This document shows positions 10,651 to 22,984 of a DNA stretch of 64,000 bases, piece after piece. Source of the stretch: Larix kaempferi (taxonomy: Eukaryota; Streptophyta; Pinopsida; Pinales; Pinaceae). The notes below the pieces were generated by a model. That model did not search any database. It saw only the letters and a program-made list of their open reading frames with translations, and was not told the DNA's origin. Position 1 is the first letter of the stretch. Each line of letters opens with the position of its first letter. The stretch is from assembly GCA_027924585.1 (NCBI GenBank), contig BSBM01000865.1:5073001-5137000 (forward strand), given 5' to 3'. Position numbers and translations under genes: made by a program.

Positions 10651-12018
10651 TTCGTTCGGCCCATTTTTCTAATTTGTTTTTTCTCATCTCAACCCATTTT
10701 TTCCAACCACCTTTTATGCAATTTTTGACAACCTACTGTCTCATTTTGCAGCATTAAAAAATTCATAAATATTTCATTTTATGTGCTTTGCTACATCATT
10801 TTAAAAAATTTCAGTTTAGTGCAAGAAAAGTTGTGAAGCATTTTTTCAGTTAAAAATCTCATGTTTGGCAAGTTAAAATCAGAATTTTAAGTTGTTCATA
10901 TTTCACCCAAGTGGGACATTAGAGATTTACTCATTTTTATGATATTTTCTTTACCTCAAACATTTTGAAAAATCCATATTTTTTGAAAAGGTTATCAGAA
11001 AGCATTTACATTTAAATCATTTTCCATATTTACATTGTTGTCTACTTTGCAAGTTGAAATCCTTATTTTCATTTGTAAATTTTTTGCCCAAGCGAGACAT
11101 CTTTGTTTGAAGTACATAACCACACCATCACACAATCTGTCACAATAAATACAAGTGAGCCTTAAAATTCTCTTAACTCAACCAACATTCTAACCCCATT
11201 TGGGGAACACCAAAAGAATATTGTTGTTAGGTAGGACTGAGGGGATAAGTATCCAAATAACACCTCTTACTCATTTACATTTTGAGATATAGTGGTTGAC
11301 ATTTAGGGTACCAAAATCCCTTAGTATTTGTTGGCATGGTTTAAAACCAATTTGTCGGAAAGGCCTTTCCCTTAGGAGGGTCAAAGTAGCCAGACTAGTT
11401 CCGGAGGCCTGAGTGGACTACCGCAATCCATTCAGTCACCGAAGGACACCTACTTGTTGTTCTCATTGTAGCACCCTTGTGGGAGTACAACAGTGATAGA
11501 ACAAGAGCTGCAAATTCACCTTTCTAGACGTGTCATGAATGGGGTATCTTAGTGGCCTCTCTTCAAGGATTGTCTACTCAGTGTCCCTTCTGGTAGGGGG
11601 ATATCTAGCCTTTGGTTCTACAATTCATATTGTCTGACTTGGATTTCATCACCTTGCAGAGGATATGTCTTGTTGAGTCATAATACTTTTTAGTTAGGTG
11701 GTTGGATGCTCTATTTCTTCTCCATGGTCAGTGAGTCCACCTTTTTTCTATTTTTAGGAGTCTTTTGCATGTTGGTTTTCTGACCACATTTTTTAATTAC
11801 TCCACTTACTGTAGCACAGTTGTTATAGTAAGTGTTTCAAGTTTGGTTGTTGGCCTGAGTGCCATTATTTTTTTCGCTCCCCTTCTGCACACACGGTTGC
11901 ACTAGGGTTTTTCGAGCTTTACACTCACCATCGCCCCCAGTAGATTATTCAGACGACTGTCACCATTGAGTCCCCGAGACGTTCTCAACGTTTCAGGGGT
12001 GAACCCCGGTGAAAAAAA
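10651..12018 (+). other. LTR/leader of the Tat-like element, no gene
   Basis: No coding frame with family motifs is visible. The stretch is T-rich with some GC-richer segments (11340-11600, 11880-12018) and should contain the LTR end and primer site. I could not pick a convincing primer match. Confidence 0.4.
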
Positions 12019-12836
12019 TGAAGATGGGTGTCTATTTTGGGGGGTCTCGTGAGAAAATAATTCTGGTTTTTTCATTTTTTTCAACTTTGGGCGAACAAAA
12101 GTGATATTTTTGTTTAGAATTTCACTTTGCAGTAAAAAGAAAACGTTTAGAGAATTATGTTAGCTTTCTATTCATAATTTTTTCAATTTTTTTTTATTGA
12201 GATTTGATATGTCGATTTCGCAAATGTTTGACAGTGTGTTCTTATAAAATGAAAAGACTACAAAATAGTCATGATTTGTTGCGCCAGTAAAATCGTTGTT
12301 AGACTTGTTTTTTGCAAAAACAGAAAATGCTACGACAATCTACACACATTGTACTAGTGCCTAACTATAAGTTTGTAACCAATGGATCTATATACTAATT
12401 ATTATATTTTTTTTAAGTCGATCAATGGGGAAACTTAGTCGATTTTCAACATCTTTTTTGTTGCGCCACTTTTCTCTCAATTGGCTCTAAAAGTAAAAAC
12501 TCTACGAACACCCTTTTGAAGTAGACACGCCAATTAAGATTCCTACATTATTTTCAATTTTTTTGGTGGTATATTTTTAAATTTATGAATTTTTCTTTTC
12601 ACCGTTTTTTTAAAGAGATGAATCCAAACTCGACACATGTTACGAAAATAAAACATTAAAAATATCAGTTCTTATCTATACACAACAAAATCTATATCCA
12701 CGTAAAGTAGATTCAATGATGAACCTAATGGTATCAAGTTCGACATTCGTTTTGTAGTGTAAGAGGTTTTTTTTCCCTTCCGAAAATGGAGAAACCTGAA
12801 AATTCTGCAAAATCGTCAAGCTTCCATGTCTTAGAG

Positions 12837-12907
12837 ATTATTCGGCCGAATAACCTTTTTCCGTAACGGAACCGTCAATTACAACAAAGGTTATTCGGCC
12901 GAATAAT
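12837..12907. repeat. Inverted pair of 16-bp palindromes, left end
   Basis: TTATTCGGCCGAATAA stands at 12838-12853 and again at 12891-12906. The first is followed by CCTTT and the second preceded by AAAGG, so the pair forms an inverted repeat with ~23-bp arms; TCCGTAACGGA lies in the loop. It is 58 bp upstream of the TATA box of gene A. The likely role is a binding site for an element-encoded protein. Confidence 0.8.
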
Positions 12908-12964
12908 GAACCGGAAAAAAAATATCGTCGACCGGAAAAAAAAAAAGACCGTTTTCTATACTCG

Positions 12965-12972
12965 TATAAATA
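12965..12972 (+). promoter_or_regulatory. TATA box, putative promoter of gene A
   Basis: CTCGTATAAATAAACC follows the palindrome pair by about 60 bp and points towards gene A. It implies a ~1.1-kb 5' leader covering the T-rich repeats. Confidence 0.5.
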
Positions 12973-13019
12973 AACCTAAATTGATTCATTATTTTCGCAT
13001 GTTTTAACTTCGCATATTT

Positions 13020-13970
13020 CTTGTCAAACTATTTTTGAAAGGGTTTTCAAATAAGGTATTTTTTGCAAAATGAGGTTTTTACAAGGTATGTTTCTTATTC
13101 TTTTCCAAAGGGCACATTGAAGGAGTTTTTTTTGTAAGACATTTTTGTAAAGGATTTTTTTTTGTAAGACATTTTTGTAAAGGAGTATTTTTTCTAAGGT
13201 ATATTTGCAAGGAGTTTTTTCAAAATATTTCTTTTCTTAGACATGTTTGTAAAGTGGTTTATGCAAATAATGTTTCTTTCCAAGGGTTGTATTTAAAGAG
13301 TGTTTATTCCAAAGTATTTTCACAAAACAAATGTATTTTTCCTTCTTATTTCTTTGAAAATGATTTTTTCAAAGAATTGTTTTGGTAAGGTAATTTACAA
13401 ATGGTTTTCTTCCAGGGTAATTTTGCACTTCTTATTTCTTTGAAAGGGGTTTTTTCAAATAGTTGTTTTGCTAAGGTATTTTGCAAATACTTTTTTTCTA
13501 ATGTAGTTTTGCACTTCTTATTTATTTGAAAGGGGTTTTTTCAAATAGTTGTTTTGCTAAGGTATTTTGCAAAGGGTTTTTTTCCAAGGTAGTTTTGCAC
13601 TTCTTATTTCTTTGAAAATGGTTTTTTCAAAGAGTTATTTACTCAAAGTATTTTTGCAAATGAGTTATTTCTTTACAAGAGTTTTTTCCAAGATATGTTT
13701 ACAAATAAGTTTTTTTCCAAAGTATTTTTTCCTAGATATTTTTTCAAAGAGGTTTTTTTTTCCAGTGGTTTTTACAAAGAAGATTTATTTACAAAGTGTT
13801 CTTATTATTTTCCAATGGGTTTTTTCAAAGGTGATTTATTCTCAAAGAGTTCTTATTTCTTTCCAAGAAGGTTTTTTTCAAAGAAGATTTTTGTTCAAAG
13901 AATTTTTTCAAAGGAAATTTAATTCCAAAGAGATATTATTCAAAAGACTCTTATAAGATTTTTATAAGGT
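13020..13970. repeat. T-rich degenerate tandem repeats
   Basis: Units built on TTTTCAAAGRGTT, TTGCAAATG and TTATTTCTTTG recur throughout. Longer units of about 115-125 bp are visible from 13320 to 13640 (ACTTCTTATTTCTTTGAAA repeats three to four times). The 129-aa Phe-rich frame at 13567-13956 is a by-product. Confidence 0.75.
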
Positions 13971-14086
13971 GAAGTAAATTTCAGTTCATGTTTTTATAAA
14001 TTTCGTAAATGTTTCTAAATCTTAATTTATTTATTTTTACTATAAAGTGATGATTCTTTAATTTATCATCTATAGATTAAACAATC

Positions 14087-17000
14087 ATGGGCAATAAGAG
14101 AAAACGTAAAAAAAAAGGTGATCATAAACGTGATGATGATGGTAATAGAGAAAAACAAAAACTCAGATATATTGCCAAAAAACAAAGGGTTGCTGAAACA
14201 GAAGAGAGAATTATTGAAGATATAAATACAGATTTACATGATAATGTTGAGGAAATGAAAATTGAAAATAGAGTACAAAAAGAACAAATTGAAGTTGAAG
14301 AGACCATTGTAGAAGATGTAAATAGTGATTTACGTGCTAATGTCGATGAAGTCAATATTGAAGATCAAGTTCAAGATCCAAAAATTGGACCTGGTATGTA
14401 TATATCATATATTTTCCAAATTCATTTTTTTATAATGAATTGTATTTTTGGATATATGTTAAATTAAATTTAAATTGATGTATAGGTACTTTCACCATTG
14501 ATGATGAAATGTTAGAAGACATTGATTGCGACAAATATGGAGAAAAACTACCAATACATATTGCACGATATTGTGCTACAAAATTTTATGATGAAGTTCT
14601 CAAGGATTACTCAATAGTAGGACAAGCACAAATTTTGAGATGTTTATTAGTGTCCAAGAAGTTAGAAGGTGCTACATCATTATTGGGTATTCACAAGGTG
14701 ACAAAAGAGTCGAAATTGAAACAAAATGTGATAGAAAATATAGGTGATGCCATAAAAAAATTTGAAAAATTTAGGAAGAAATATATTAGTGCTGCACATA
14801 AAGCAATTCATACAGCAATTATTTCAGCTAGTACTAAACAAAAGTGTTTGACAACAGAACTAGCAAAAGCAATTGGAACATCAAGAAAGACATTATACAA
14901 ACATAGCAAATTTAGAATGCAAATAGATGAAAATAATGAACTTGCTTGTTGGGCAATTATTTGTAGACAACCTTACAAAGATAGAATGGGAGCAGGTGTT
15001 AAAGATATTGTACGGGAATATTGGTTGGAACATGCTCGAGTTTTACCAAATTCAAGAGATGTGATACGCAAAAGAATATCATGAAATGTGTATGAAAGCC
15101 AACCGAAACATATAATGGACACGACACAAGTACAATTGTTCAATAAATTCAAGGAAGATCATCGTGGAATTAATATATCAATCACTACATTTGTGCTAAA
15201 AAAACCTTTGTATGTTAGACCTATTACTATACGTGACACATGTTGTTGTCGTTATCATGTGCAATTTCAGTTATATTATGACACATTTCTTGAATTTGGT
15301 AAAATGTTTTGGACAAATTCACCACCTCCGCCCACAATACATGAATTCATATCTCAAATTCTATGTGAGAGAAATCACGATGAAGTATTTTACTCAAAGA
15401 AATGTGTCAATGGAAAACATTGTCATCGTTGTGGAAATCTGGTGTTATTCCACAATAAATATCCTATCGATAATGATCAATTGTTGTCAAATGTAAATGT
15501 TGATTGGAGGAGATACGAATACATCAATTATACTACAAGTTCTAGTGATTCACATTCCAAAAGAATTGATTTGATAGAAGATAAGATATGCGTGACAGAT
15601 TTTCTCAAAAAAATTGAAAGTGAAATTTATAAATACACCCAGCATTCACATAGAGCACGATGGCAAGATCTTCAATTCAAACAGTCTAGTGAAAATTTTC
15701 CACCCGGAACAATTTTGTCCGTGGTTAATTTTGCTGAAAACTATACATTTGTTGCACAAAAAGAGTTACAGAGTGAATACTATCACTTTGACCAAGTTTC
15801 GATATTTGTCCATGTTGTATATAGACATTCTCAACAAGATGTTGATGGCATTGAAAGCACATGTGACAATCGAGATGTGATTAAAGAATATCACTTCTAT
15901 ATCGGCGATGATCGTACACACGATACACATTTTGTTCAACATTGTATAGAAAATATTTTCTATGATTCACTGAAAAAACACGAAGTTAAATTCAATGAAC
16001 ATTGGATATGGTCTGATAGATGTGCGGGTCAATTTAAATCTTCACGATCATTTTTTTTGTTATGTCGACTTCATAAAGCGTTGAACATTAAACATCACTG
16101 GAATTTCTTTGAAACTGGACATGAAAAAGGTGAACATGATGGTGTAGGAGCATGCGTAAAAAGAGCACTTCAAAGATGGCAAATGAATTATTCTTCTGCA
16201 CAGTTTCATTCAGCTGCAGAGGTTGTCCAATGGTGTCAATTAAATATAAGCAATGATTATAATCAACAATCAAAATATGTGCGCAGGTATGTACACTATT
16301 TTTTTAATTTATATTATTTCTTGAAATTTAAAAAAATGTACACTAACATTTAAGTACATGTACACTAACATTAAAAGTTGTTCTTTGTGATTTATCATTT
16401 ATTGTGTAGGTTTTTTTGGCTTGTTGGGGTCCAAGATATAAATAGATCAATACCATATGACGCTAGCATCATACATGGGACTAGAGAGCTTCACTCTATT
16501 CAAACAAAATCATTCCAAAACGTGTTTGCATTTGACAGTAGAAAGCAATCATGCTTTTGTCATATTTGCACTGAAAATGTTGAATCTACATAAGTTTGTG
16601 AAAACATAACAAACAACTACGTAAAAGCTTGGAAACACACAGAGATTAATCCAAAAAGAAAAATGCCACTAGCAAGTGTAGAAGAATTAGAATCAGAAGA
16701 AATAGCAATATCATCTGATGGCGATAGAATTTCAGATCTTGTTAGAGGAGGTAATGAACTTACTTGACTTTTAAGTTGATTGTTCATTCTTGTCCATCAC
16801 CTTATGTGTATAGTCAATTTAATTGATTTAAAAACGCTAACACCAATTGTAATTTGCGTAGGAGATGTTTTCGCTGTGATTGCACCTTTAGACAACAATG
16901 AAAATGTGAAATATTAGTTGATGCGATGCACTGAAGGAAAGATGAAGTTATTGGAGGACTACAATGACAACAGATTTACATACGAGAGAGGATCCATCAT

Positions 17001-17139
17001 TTTAAAAGGCTATTTTTTTCAGTAGACTCATATGACTAAAAATTATGTCTACTTTCAAGATTATGAACCCAATGTTATATGTTGTCAGTATAGTCATTTA
17101 GTATGTGCATCTCGAATAAGGTTGGTACAAGTTCCATAA
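14087..17139 (+). pseudogene. Gene A: RNase-H-fold transposase-like protein, 908-codon model, four exons
   Basis: Exons 14087-14393, 14486-16286, 16410-16750 and 16862-17139 join at GT..AG introns and keep one frame throughout. Four nonsense codons break it (15082, 16591, 16915, 17023). The N-terminus is very basic (KRKRKKK), then acidic. A helix-turn-helix-like segment ELAKAIGTSRKTLYKHSKF lies at about 227-245, and Cys/His clusters around 409-418 (CVNGKHCHRC) and near the C-terminus (CFCHIC). The core has VVNFAENYTF (515-524), WSDRCAGQFKSS (611-622, Asp613) and GHEKGEHDGVGACVKR (647-662). This acid/SDG-like/HGKG..DG spacing suggests an RNase-H-fold nuclease. I recall the same motifs in uncharacterised animal and plant proteins, where residue 517 is Asp; here it is Asn, so activity is doubtful. 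It is not hAT, MULE, CACTA, PIF or Mariner by motif. The most probable role is the element's transposase. Confidence 0.7.
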
Positions 17140-17826
17140 AAAAAAACAGTTAAAAACCAAAAAATGGAAACTGTCCATATGTGACCATGAACGGATAATT
17201 GAGGATGGCATTCCATTGCGATGTTTTTAACTATATATCAAAAATGAATTGATCTATGTTTTTGTCCATGTCAATTGTTGTGTACAATATATTTTTTGTC
17301 CATGTGTCACAAATGTTGTGTACAATATATTTTTTCATTGAATTTTATGACTACTATCTTGAATGAGAACTAGAATAAGAGTTTAAATGGTTGTATTTTA
17401 GCATGCTTAAAAATGAATTCAAAAATTATTTGGTAATGAAATTTTTAATAAAAATTGAAAAAAATTCAGAAATGTTGTATTTCAGCTATATGGAATGTTT
17501 GTCTTTAATTTGTAATTTCGTAATATAAAGTACTTTATTTGGATCCCCATATGTTTATTAGACCACTTAAGGGATGAGATAATGGATGTGGCTATCCCCA
17601 CACTCCGCCCCGAATTTTTACTTTTGATTCATTGATGTCAATGAGAAATCACCGAGAAACCTACTAGATTTTGTATTCTTCTAATCCATTGAACATGTTT
17701 CTCTAATGTAATTCACCATAAATATGATCCATGAGTTTTTTAAAACAAGTTGTTAATCTATATGGTTTTTAAATAAATGATTGTTGCACAAAGATAATAT
17801 ATCTCTTACATGTAAGTTCACATAAC
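17140..17826. other. AT-rich spacer after gene A
   Basis: No gene. It probably holds the 3' end of the gene A transcript. TACAATATATTTTTTGTCCAT occurs twice near 17281-17330 as a short direct repeat. Confidence 0.4.
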
Positions 17827-18062
17827 TGAAATCATGGCAAATGGAGATAACGATCATTTGATTTTTAATCACAAATAAGAATTCATGGATTGTGAAGCTT
17901 ATGCTAAATTAAAGCAATGATTATTTACAACAAACCAATAAAAATTCATCGAATTGTTGTCTAAAATTCATTGCTCTAACTTAGCATAAACTTCACAATC
18001 CGGGAATCCTCACTTGTGATTAAAAAACAAAAAATCATTTATCCCCATTTGCCATGATTTCA
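17827..18062. repeat. ~235-bp foldback between the two gene tails
   Basis: CTGAAATCATGGCAAATGG at the left end is repeated in reverse complement (CCATTTGCCATGATTTCAG) at 18043-18061. The arms stay similar over ~95 bp (..CATGGATTGTGAAG.. against ..CTTCACAATCC..). The two genes converge on it, so it could end transcription from both sides or yield double-stranded RNA. It could also be a small foldback insertion. Confidence 0.75.
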
Positions 18063-18229
18063 GCAGCATCTAGAAATTCACGAACTACAAAGTACCTGAA
18101 CAATGAACATATAAGAAAAATTAGTTAAAATTTGAAATTTACATATGCAACATCATATCGATCAAACGACCAAAAGATTGAAACTTTTATCAAACAATTC
18201 ATAGATTTTCATTCAAAACATTAGAAATT

Positions 18230-18900
18230 GAACCTATTAAAACTTCATATATCTATCAAAAATTCCTATCATTCCTAACATTCATTCATTCTTAAATATT
18301 CATATTAGGTACAACATTCTTAAACTTCCTAAAACTTCGGTAACAAATTCATTTCTTAACATTTTAAACTTTGGTAACATCAATTTATTAACATTTTAAA
18401 CCTTCTTGACACTTCCCATTCATTCTTATGATTCAACACTTTCTCAACATTCTTTCTTTCCATAACATTCATTCTCAACATAACATTGAACATTTTTAAC
18501 AAATTCAACATTTCATAACTTTAAATTGCACCTATCAAATGTTCCAAACATTCATTCTTAACATTTTAAACATTCGAGGGACTTGATTCCAATTCATTCT
18601 TAGGATTCAACATTTTTCCAACATTCATTCTTACCATAACATTTATTTTCAACATGACATTCATTTTTAACATTCAACATTTCAACTTTAGATTGCACCT
18701 ATATCAAAAATTTCAAACATGTTCATTCTTACCATTTTAAACATTCTCGACAACTCCCATTCATTCTTTCCCAACATTCATTCTTACCATAACATTCATT
18801 CTCAACATTCAATATTTTCTAACTTTGTATTGCACCTATCAAAAGTTCCAAACATTCATTCTTAACATTTTAAACATTCATGCAAAACATATTCTAAACA
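18230..18900. repeat. AACATTCATTCTTA tandem repeats
   Basis: Variants of ACATTCATTCTTAACATTTTAAACATTC recur many times at irregular 30-110-bp spacing. No coding frame is present. It lies downstream of gene B on its strand. Confidence 0.7.
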
Positions 18901-19079
18901 TTTTACCAAGTGAAAAATATGCTAAATAATTAACATGTACTCATATATAATCCAATAAAAAAGTTCATGAACATTTGAGTTCAATGTACATATATGTTTA
19001 ATCAAAAAATAAATACCCTTGATGTCCAAAACAACTACAATATATATATATATCAACAAAAACAAGAAAGTTTGGACCA

Positions 19080-21314
19080 CTATCTTCCACTAGGACCTTC
19101 CCTTCGACTCAACTCGGCCTGCAACATAAATAAAAACAAATTATGAATATCATAAATTATTTAAACAATTTTAAAATAAATTCAAAAAATTAAAATATTA
19201 AACTTATATATGAAAGAACAATTCAATTATTAAAAAAATTGTACATCAAATTCTCTGAATGCATGCCCACCACTTTCTTCCACCGGAGTGTTCCCTTTGG
19301 CTTCAAAGGATCTAAGAGAGCCAAGCTGCAACATGTACAATAGCAATTTATGAATCCAATAAAGTATTTAAACAATTTTAAAATAAATCCAAAAAATATA
19401 AAATATTAAACTTATATCAGAGATCAATTCAAGTTAAACAAAATTACCTCAATGCCAATATCCGCATTCATCAAAGAACCTACATTTTCACCCCCAATTT
19501 CCATATGGTCTCCCCCTAAAAATTTAAATTTTGTTAATAAATAAAACATAGTAGAAGCAAAAAATAAATTAAGCAATTAACTTAACCAAAACAAAAAAAT
19601 TAAAATCATTAGCTCACAAGATTTGTTAGATCATCTAAAAAGTTCGATTCTAAAGAAACCTGCATGGATAAGTCAAATTAACAATAAGATACATTGATAT
19701 TTATTAAAATTCAACAATAAATATAAAATATCAAGTTCAAGCATAAATATTATAATAAATATACCTCTCCAAGACGCTCTTCATTTTGACTAGTGGAGAC
19801 TCGAAAATTATGTGCATTCAGCATTCTAGAAAACTGCAAACAAAATACATTTGCTTAATGTACTTATTACTATGTAACAAAAAATTCAATTCAAAATGAA
19901 TAAAAGATCAAATAGATTGTCATAGCATAATCAACAAACCTCTCCCATACTTGATGTGTCATTGGATAACATATCTGAATCTATGTCGCGACAAGACTTG
20001 GCATAAGCCCTGAGATCGTCGATGCTCAATCCATCTACCTCATCATTCGTCTTGTAAACAAACTTTTGACGAATAGTAGCACGAGCCCTCTCTCGATCCA
20101 ATCCCACTTCTACTCCAACAAGAGCTGACGCTAAACCATCACCAACAGAATCCCTTGCAGTTGTCCCAAGTTGGGATGTGGGCTCCATCTCCGATCTTAA
20201 TGCCACAACCCTGGATGGGCAAGGTATCTCGGGTGGAGGTCGAAGATTTGTAGGGTCTCTAAGAGCACCTTTTCGATTATATATTCGACCCTTTCCAAAT
20301 CCATAAAAGTCAGAAGGAATATCAGTATAGTTTGGCTTCATACCTAAAAAAAACTCCACATAGAAAAATCTAGCAAAATAATTAGGAACCTCATCGTTCC
20401 ATGGCAATCGACCATAAGATGCAAGGAACCGATCATATATTAGATGTGCAATTTGAGGATGCTTGAAATATTGCACTTTCAACATTTTTCGCTTAAGGCC
20501 TTCTTTGAAATTAAACATTGAATTGGCATGTTCTTTGGTCACTCTCTCCTTCACAACCTCCCACTTGTCTGGACCCATAACTTGTTTCCTTCGCCTCTGC
20601 ATCAAATGAACAAAACCATTTGTAGTTGGTCCGAGTTCCTCATATGCATCAATGAATTTTTGCAATGACCCCAAAACAATCTCTAGACTTTGTCTGCTCT
20701 CTGGAGGGAGATCCAAAGTAGAAAGATCATTGTTCAACCTGTCGTAGTGGGATCTACAACTTTCAAGGATAGTTTGTTGCACAACACCTTCCCATGGAAG
20801 CTCATCAGGTAAATCAAACGGATAAGTTGATATGGGTGTACAACCCTCAGCTAGTGGAACATATGTCGTACTAGCTCTAGGAGGATCTTCAGGACCCTGC
20901 TCTGCACCTGCACCTATTCCATCATCTACAATCCTATCTTGATCTTCCTCCCGCTCTGTCGAATTACGCACATCTTATGAACCTCGCTCTGCTTCAAATA
21001 TAGCCTTAGTCAAGTGTTAACCTTGTCCAAAAATTCAAAACAAACAAAAATACAGATTATACATGTATTGAAACATTAATGTTCATACCGACAGAAGGTT
21101 GAGATCAACGCTCTCCCACAAAAGATAAAGGGGAATCATTTGTACCCCTATCACCTTGTTGGTGATCGGATGATTGTGACCCATACAGTAAACTCAAACC
21201 CTGAGGTGAATTCGACAACCTTTGATTAGCAATTGGGACACCAATTCCCAATGAATGTGATGGCCTCCTACGCTTTCGCTTCGAAGACTCCACTCTTTCC
21301 ATTTGATATGATAT
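19080..21314 (-). pseudogene. Gene B: unknown protein, at least seven coding exons
   Basis: Minus-strand model: exon 21314-21089 (ATG at 21302, Lys/Arg-rich ESSKRKRRRPSHS), exon from 21021 or 21004 to 19940 (the long part), then small exons 19833-19765, 19659-19618, ~19515-19448, ~19328-19246 and ~19122-19080 ending GPSGR and a stop. The splice sites are GT..AG and the frame is kept at all but one junction (near 19515). Nonsense codons at 21107, about 21020 and 20977 break it. The long exon contains DLPDELPWEGVVQQTILESC, then FKEGLKRKMLKVQYF and IPSDFYGFGKGRIYNRKG, and a basic-then-acidic tail. I recognise no domain. Its basic N-terminus and place opposite the transposase-like gene suggest a DNA-binding accessory protein, by analogy with other two-gene elements. 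Confidence 0.6.
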
Positions 21315-22391
21315 CTAAATTTACACAAATGTCAACTCATAACATATTGAAATTGTACATGTTAATTCTACAGACTTAAAGACATATCTGATAAAGAACT
21401 ACATACCAAATGTAGGGGTGTCTCAAGTTGTATAAGTGATTTTTTTTTTTGTAAGTCCCTCTCCTAACTCTAGCATAATTAATTAACTGAAATTCCTACC
21501 ATCACTACTATTGCAACATAAAGATATATTTAATAATCATTTCATAATCAGATATAAGATATAATGCAGTTAATTGAAGTAGTATAGTAACCTTACAAAT
21601 TTTTCATCCATCACATATGATTCCATTATATATCTCAATAAACAAACATCACACGAAATATATATATATATATATATATATATCCACTTATTATAAGAAT
21701 CGTACTTTATTTATAAGAAAGAAAAATAATGAAGGACTTACAACACTATATGACTCTTTATATGTTTTTCAACTCTGTTGAAAATGCTAGCAGCAATGAT
21801 GTCTTTCCATGTAGAATAATAGTTGTTACATTGAGATCTTTTACGGTTTAACTGAATCTAATTTTATATGTTCTACTATCGCTTTTCTTTATCAATAGTT
21901 AGCCATGTATACAGTATTTGTGATAGATCTGTCCAGAGATTCTTCTCCTCACAAGGTGTGGGCAAGAAGCATCCAAGGATCCTAAAAGGATCAGAGTCAG
22001 TAACATCAGGTTTAGGACTCAGCTTGGAATCAATAATAAAGCCTAGATATGAAATAAAATCCTGCAAAAAAAAGGTTTTTTTTTATCTTAGCTTTTAATT
22101 GGTGTTATTGGAGGTTATCCAAAATGGTTTACATATGTTTAAGTGTTGAAACTGTTCCTCCCAACTTTTGTTATATCTTAGGATATCATCTAGATAAGCA
22201 ATTACAATTTTTCAAAGATGTATATGAAGCTTGTCATTGTTGAGTTACATGTTTGTGGTGCATTAGTCAATTCAAAAGGCACTCCCACCCACCCATAAAG
22301 GCTATGTTTTTGTTTTGAAAGCATTGTTTGAAACGTCTAATGATAAATTTGGTCTCAATGATATCTTCAAGCAACATGAACATAGTTGAAA
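21315..22391 (-). other. Large intron or leader region of gene B
   Basis: No protein gene is evident. It contains an (AT)n microsatellite at 21659-21685. The small frames at 21868-22098 on both strands have no recognisable motif. It lies between the 5' exons proposed at 22.98-23.7 kb and the ATG exon. Confidence 0.35.
21659..21685. repeat. (AT)n microsatellite
   Basis: An uninterrupted TA run of about 26 bp. Confidence 0.9.
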
Positions 22392-22845
22392 AAATCTGTG
22401 TTCATGAACAGAGTTTTTCAACTCTGTTCATGAACAGAGTTTTTCAACTCTATGTTCATGAACAGAGTTTAAAAACTCTGTGTTCATGAACAAAGTTTAA
22501 AAACTCTATTCATGAACAGAGTTTTTAAACTCTTTTCATGAACACAAAGTTTTCATGAACAGAGTTTTTAAACTCTATTCATGAACATAGTTTTTAAACT
22601 ATGTTCATGAACAGAGTTTTTAAACTCTGTTCATGAACACAGAGTTTTTAAACTCTGTTCATGAACATAGTTTTTAAACTATGTTCATGAACAGAGTTTA
22701 AAAACTCTGTGTTCATGAACAGAGTTTAAAAACTCTATGTTCATGAAAAGAGCTTTTAAACTCTGTGTTCATGAACAGAGTTTAAAAACTCTGTGTTCAT
22801 GAACAGAGCTTTTAAACTCTGTGTTCATGAACAGAGTTTAATTCT
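22392..22845. repeat. Palindromic TTCATGAACAGAGTTT array
   Basis: About 15 copies of TTCATGAA separated by GAGTTT..AAACTC arms, period ~26-36 bp. Each unit is a near-perfect palindrome (ACTCTGTTCATGAACAGAGT), so the whole ~450 bp can fold into many alternative hairpins. Variants alternate between CTCTGTG and CTCTG linkers. Confidence 0.9.
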
Positions 22846-22984
22846 GAATGCAAATATATTTTTATTAATTTTTTTTAAATAAAAACCTATCATCTAAATG
22901 CTTAATCAAATATCTCAAAATCTTAAACATTATTTCAATGACAACTATATTTATTGACAATCCAAAAATTTGAGAAAGGAGGCA

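Noticed and set aside
11899-11940. CACTAGGG near 11899 as a CACTA-type terminus
   Set aside because: No matching reverse-complement end is found near 24 kb, and gene A has no TNP2 motifs.
11905-12030. Longer terminal inverted repeats of the DNA element, extending outward from TGAAGATGGGT or starting near 12715 and 24090
   Set aside because: Loose alignments could be made at two different places on the left, each with many gaps. That is what chance would give, so only the 11-bp candidate and the palindromes are reported.
13567-13956. 129-codon Phe-rich frame
   Set aside because: It is a translation of T-rich tandem repeats, with two overlapping frames equally open.
22392-22845. CRISPR-like array
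   Set aside because: The repeats are palindromic with no unique spacers of constant length, and the context is plant nuclear DNA.
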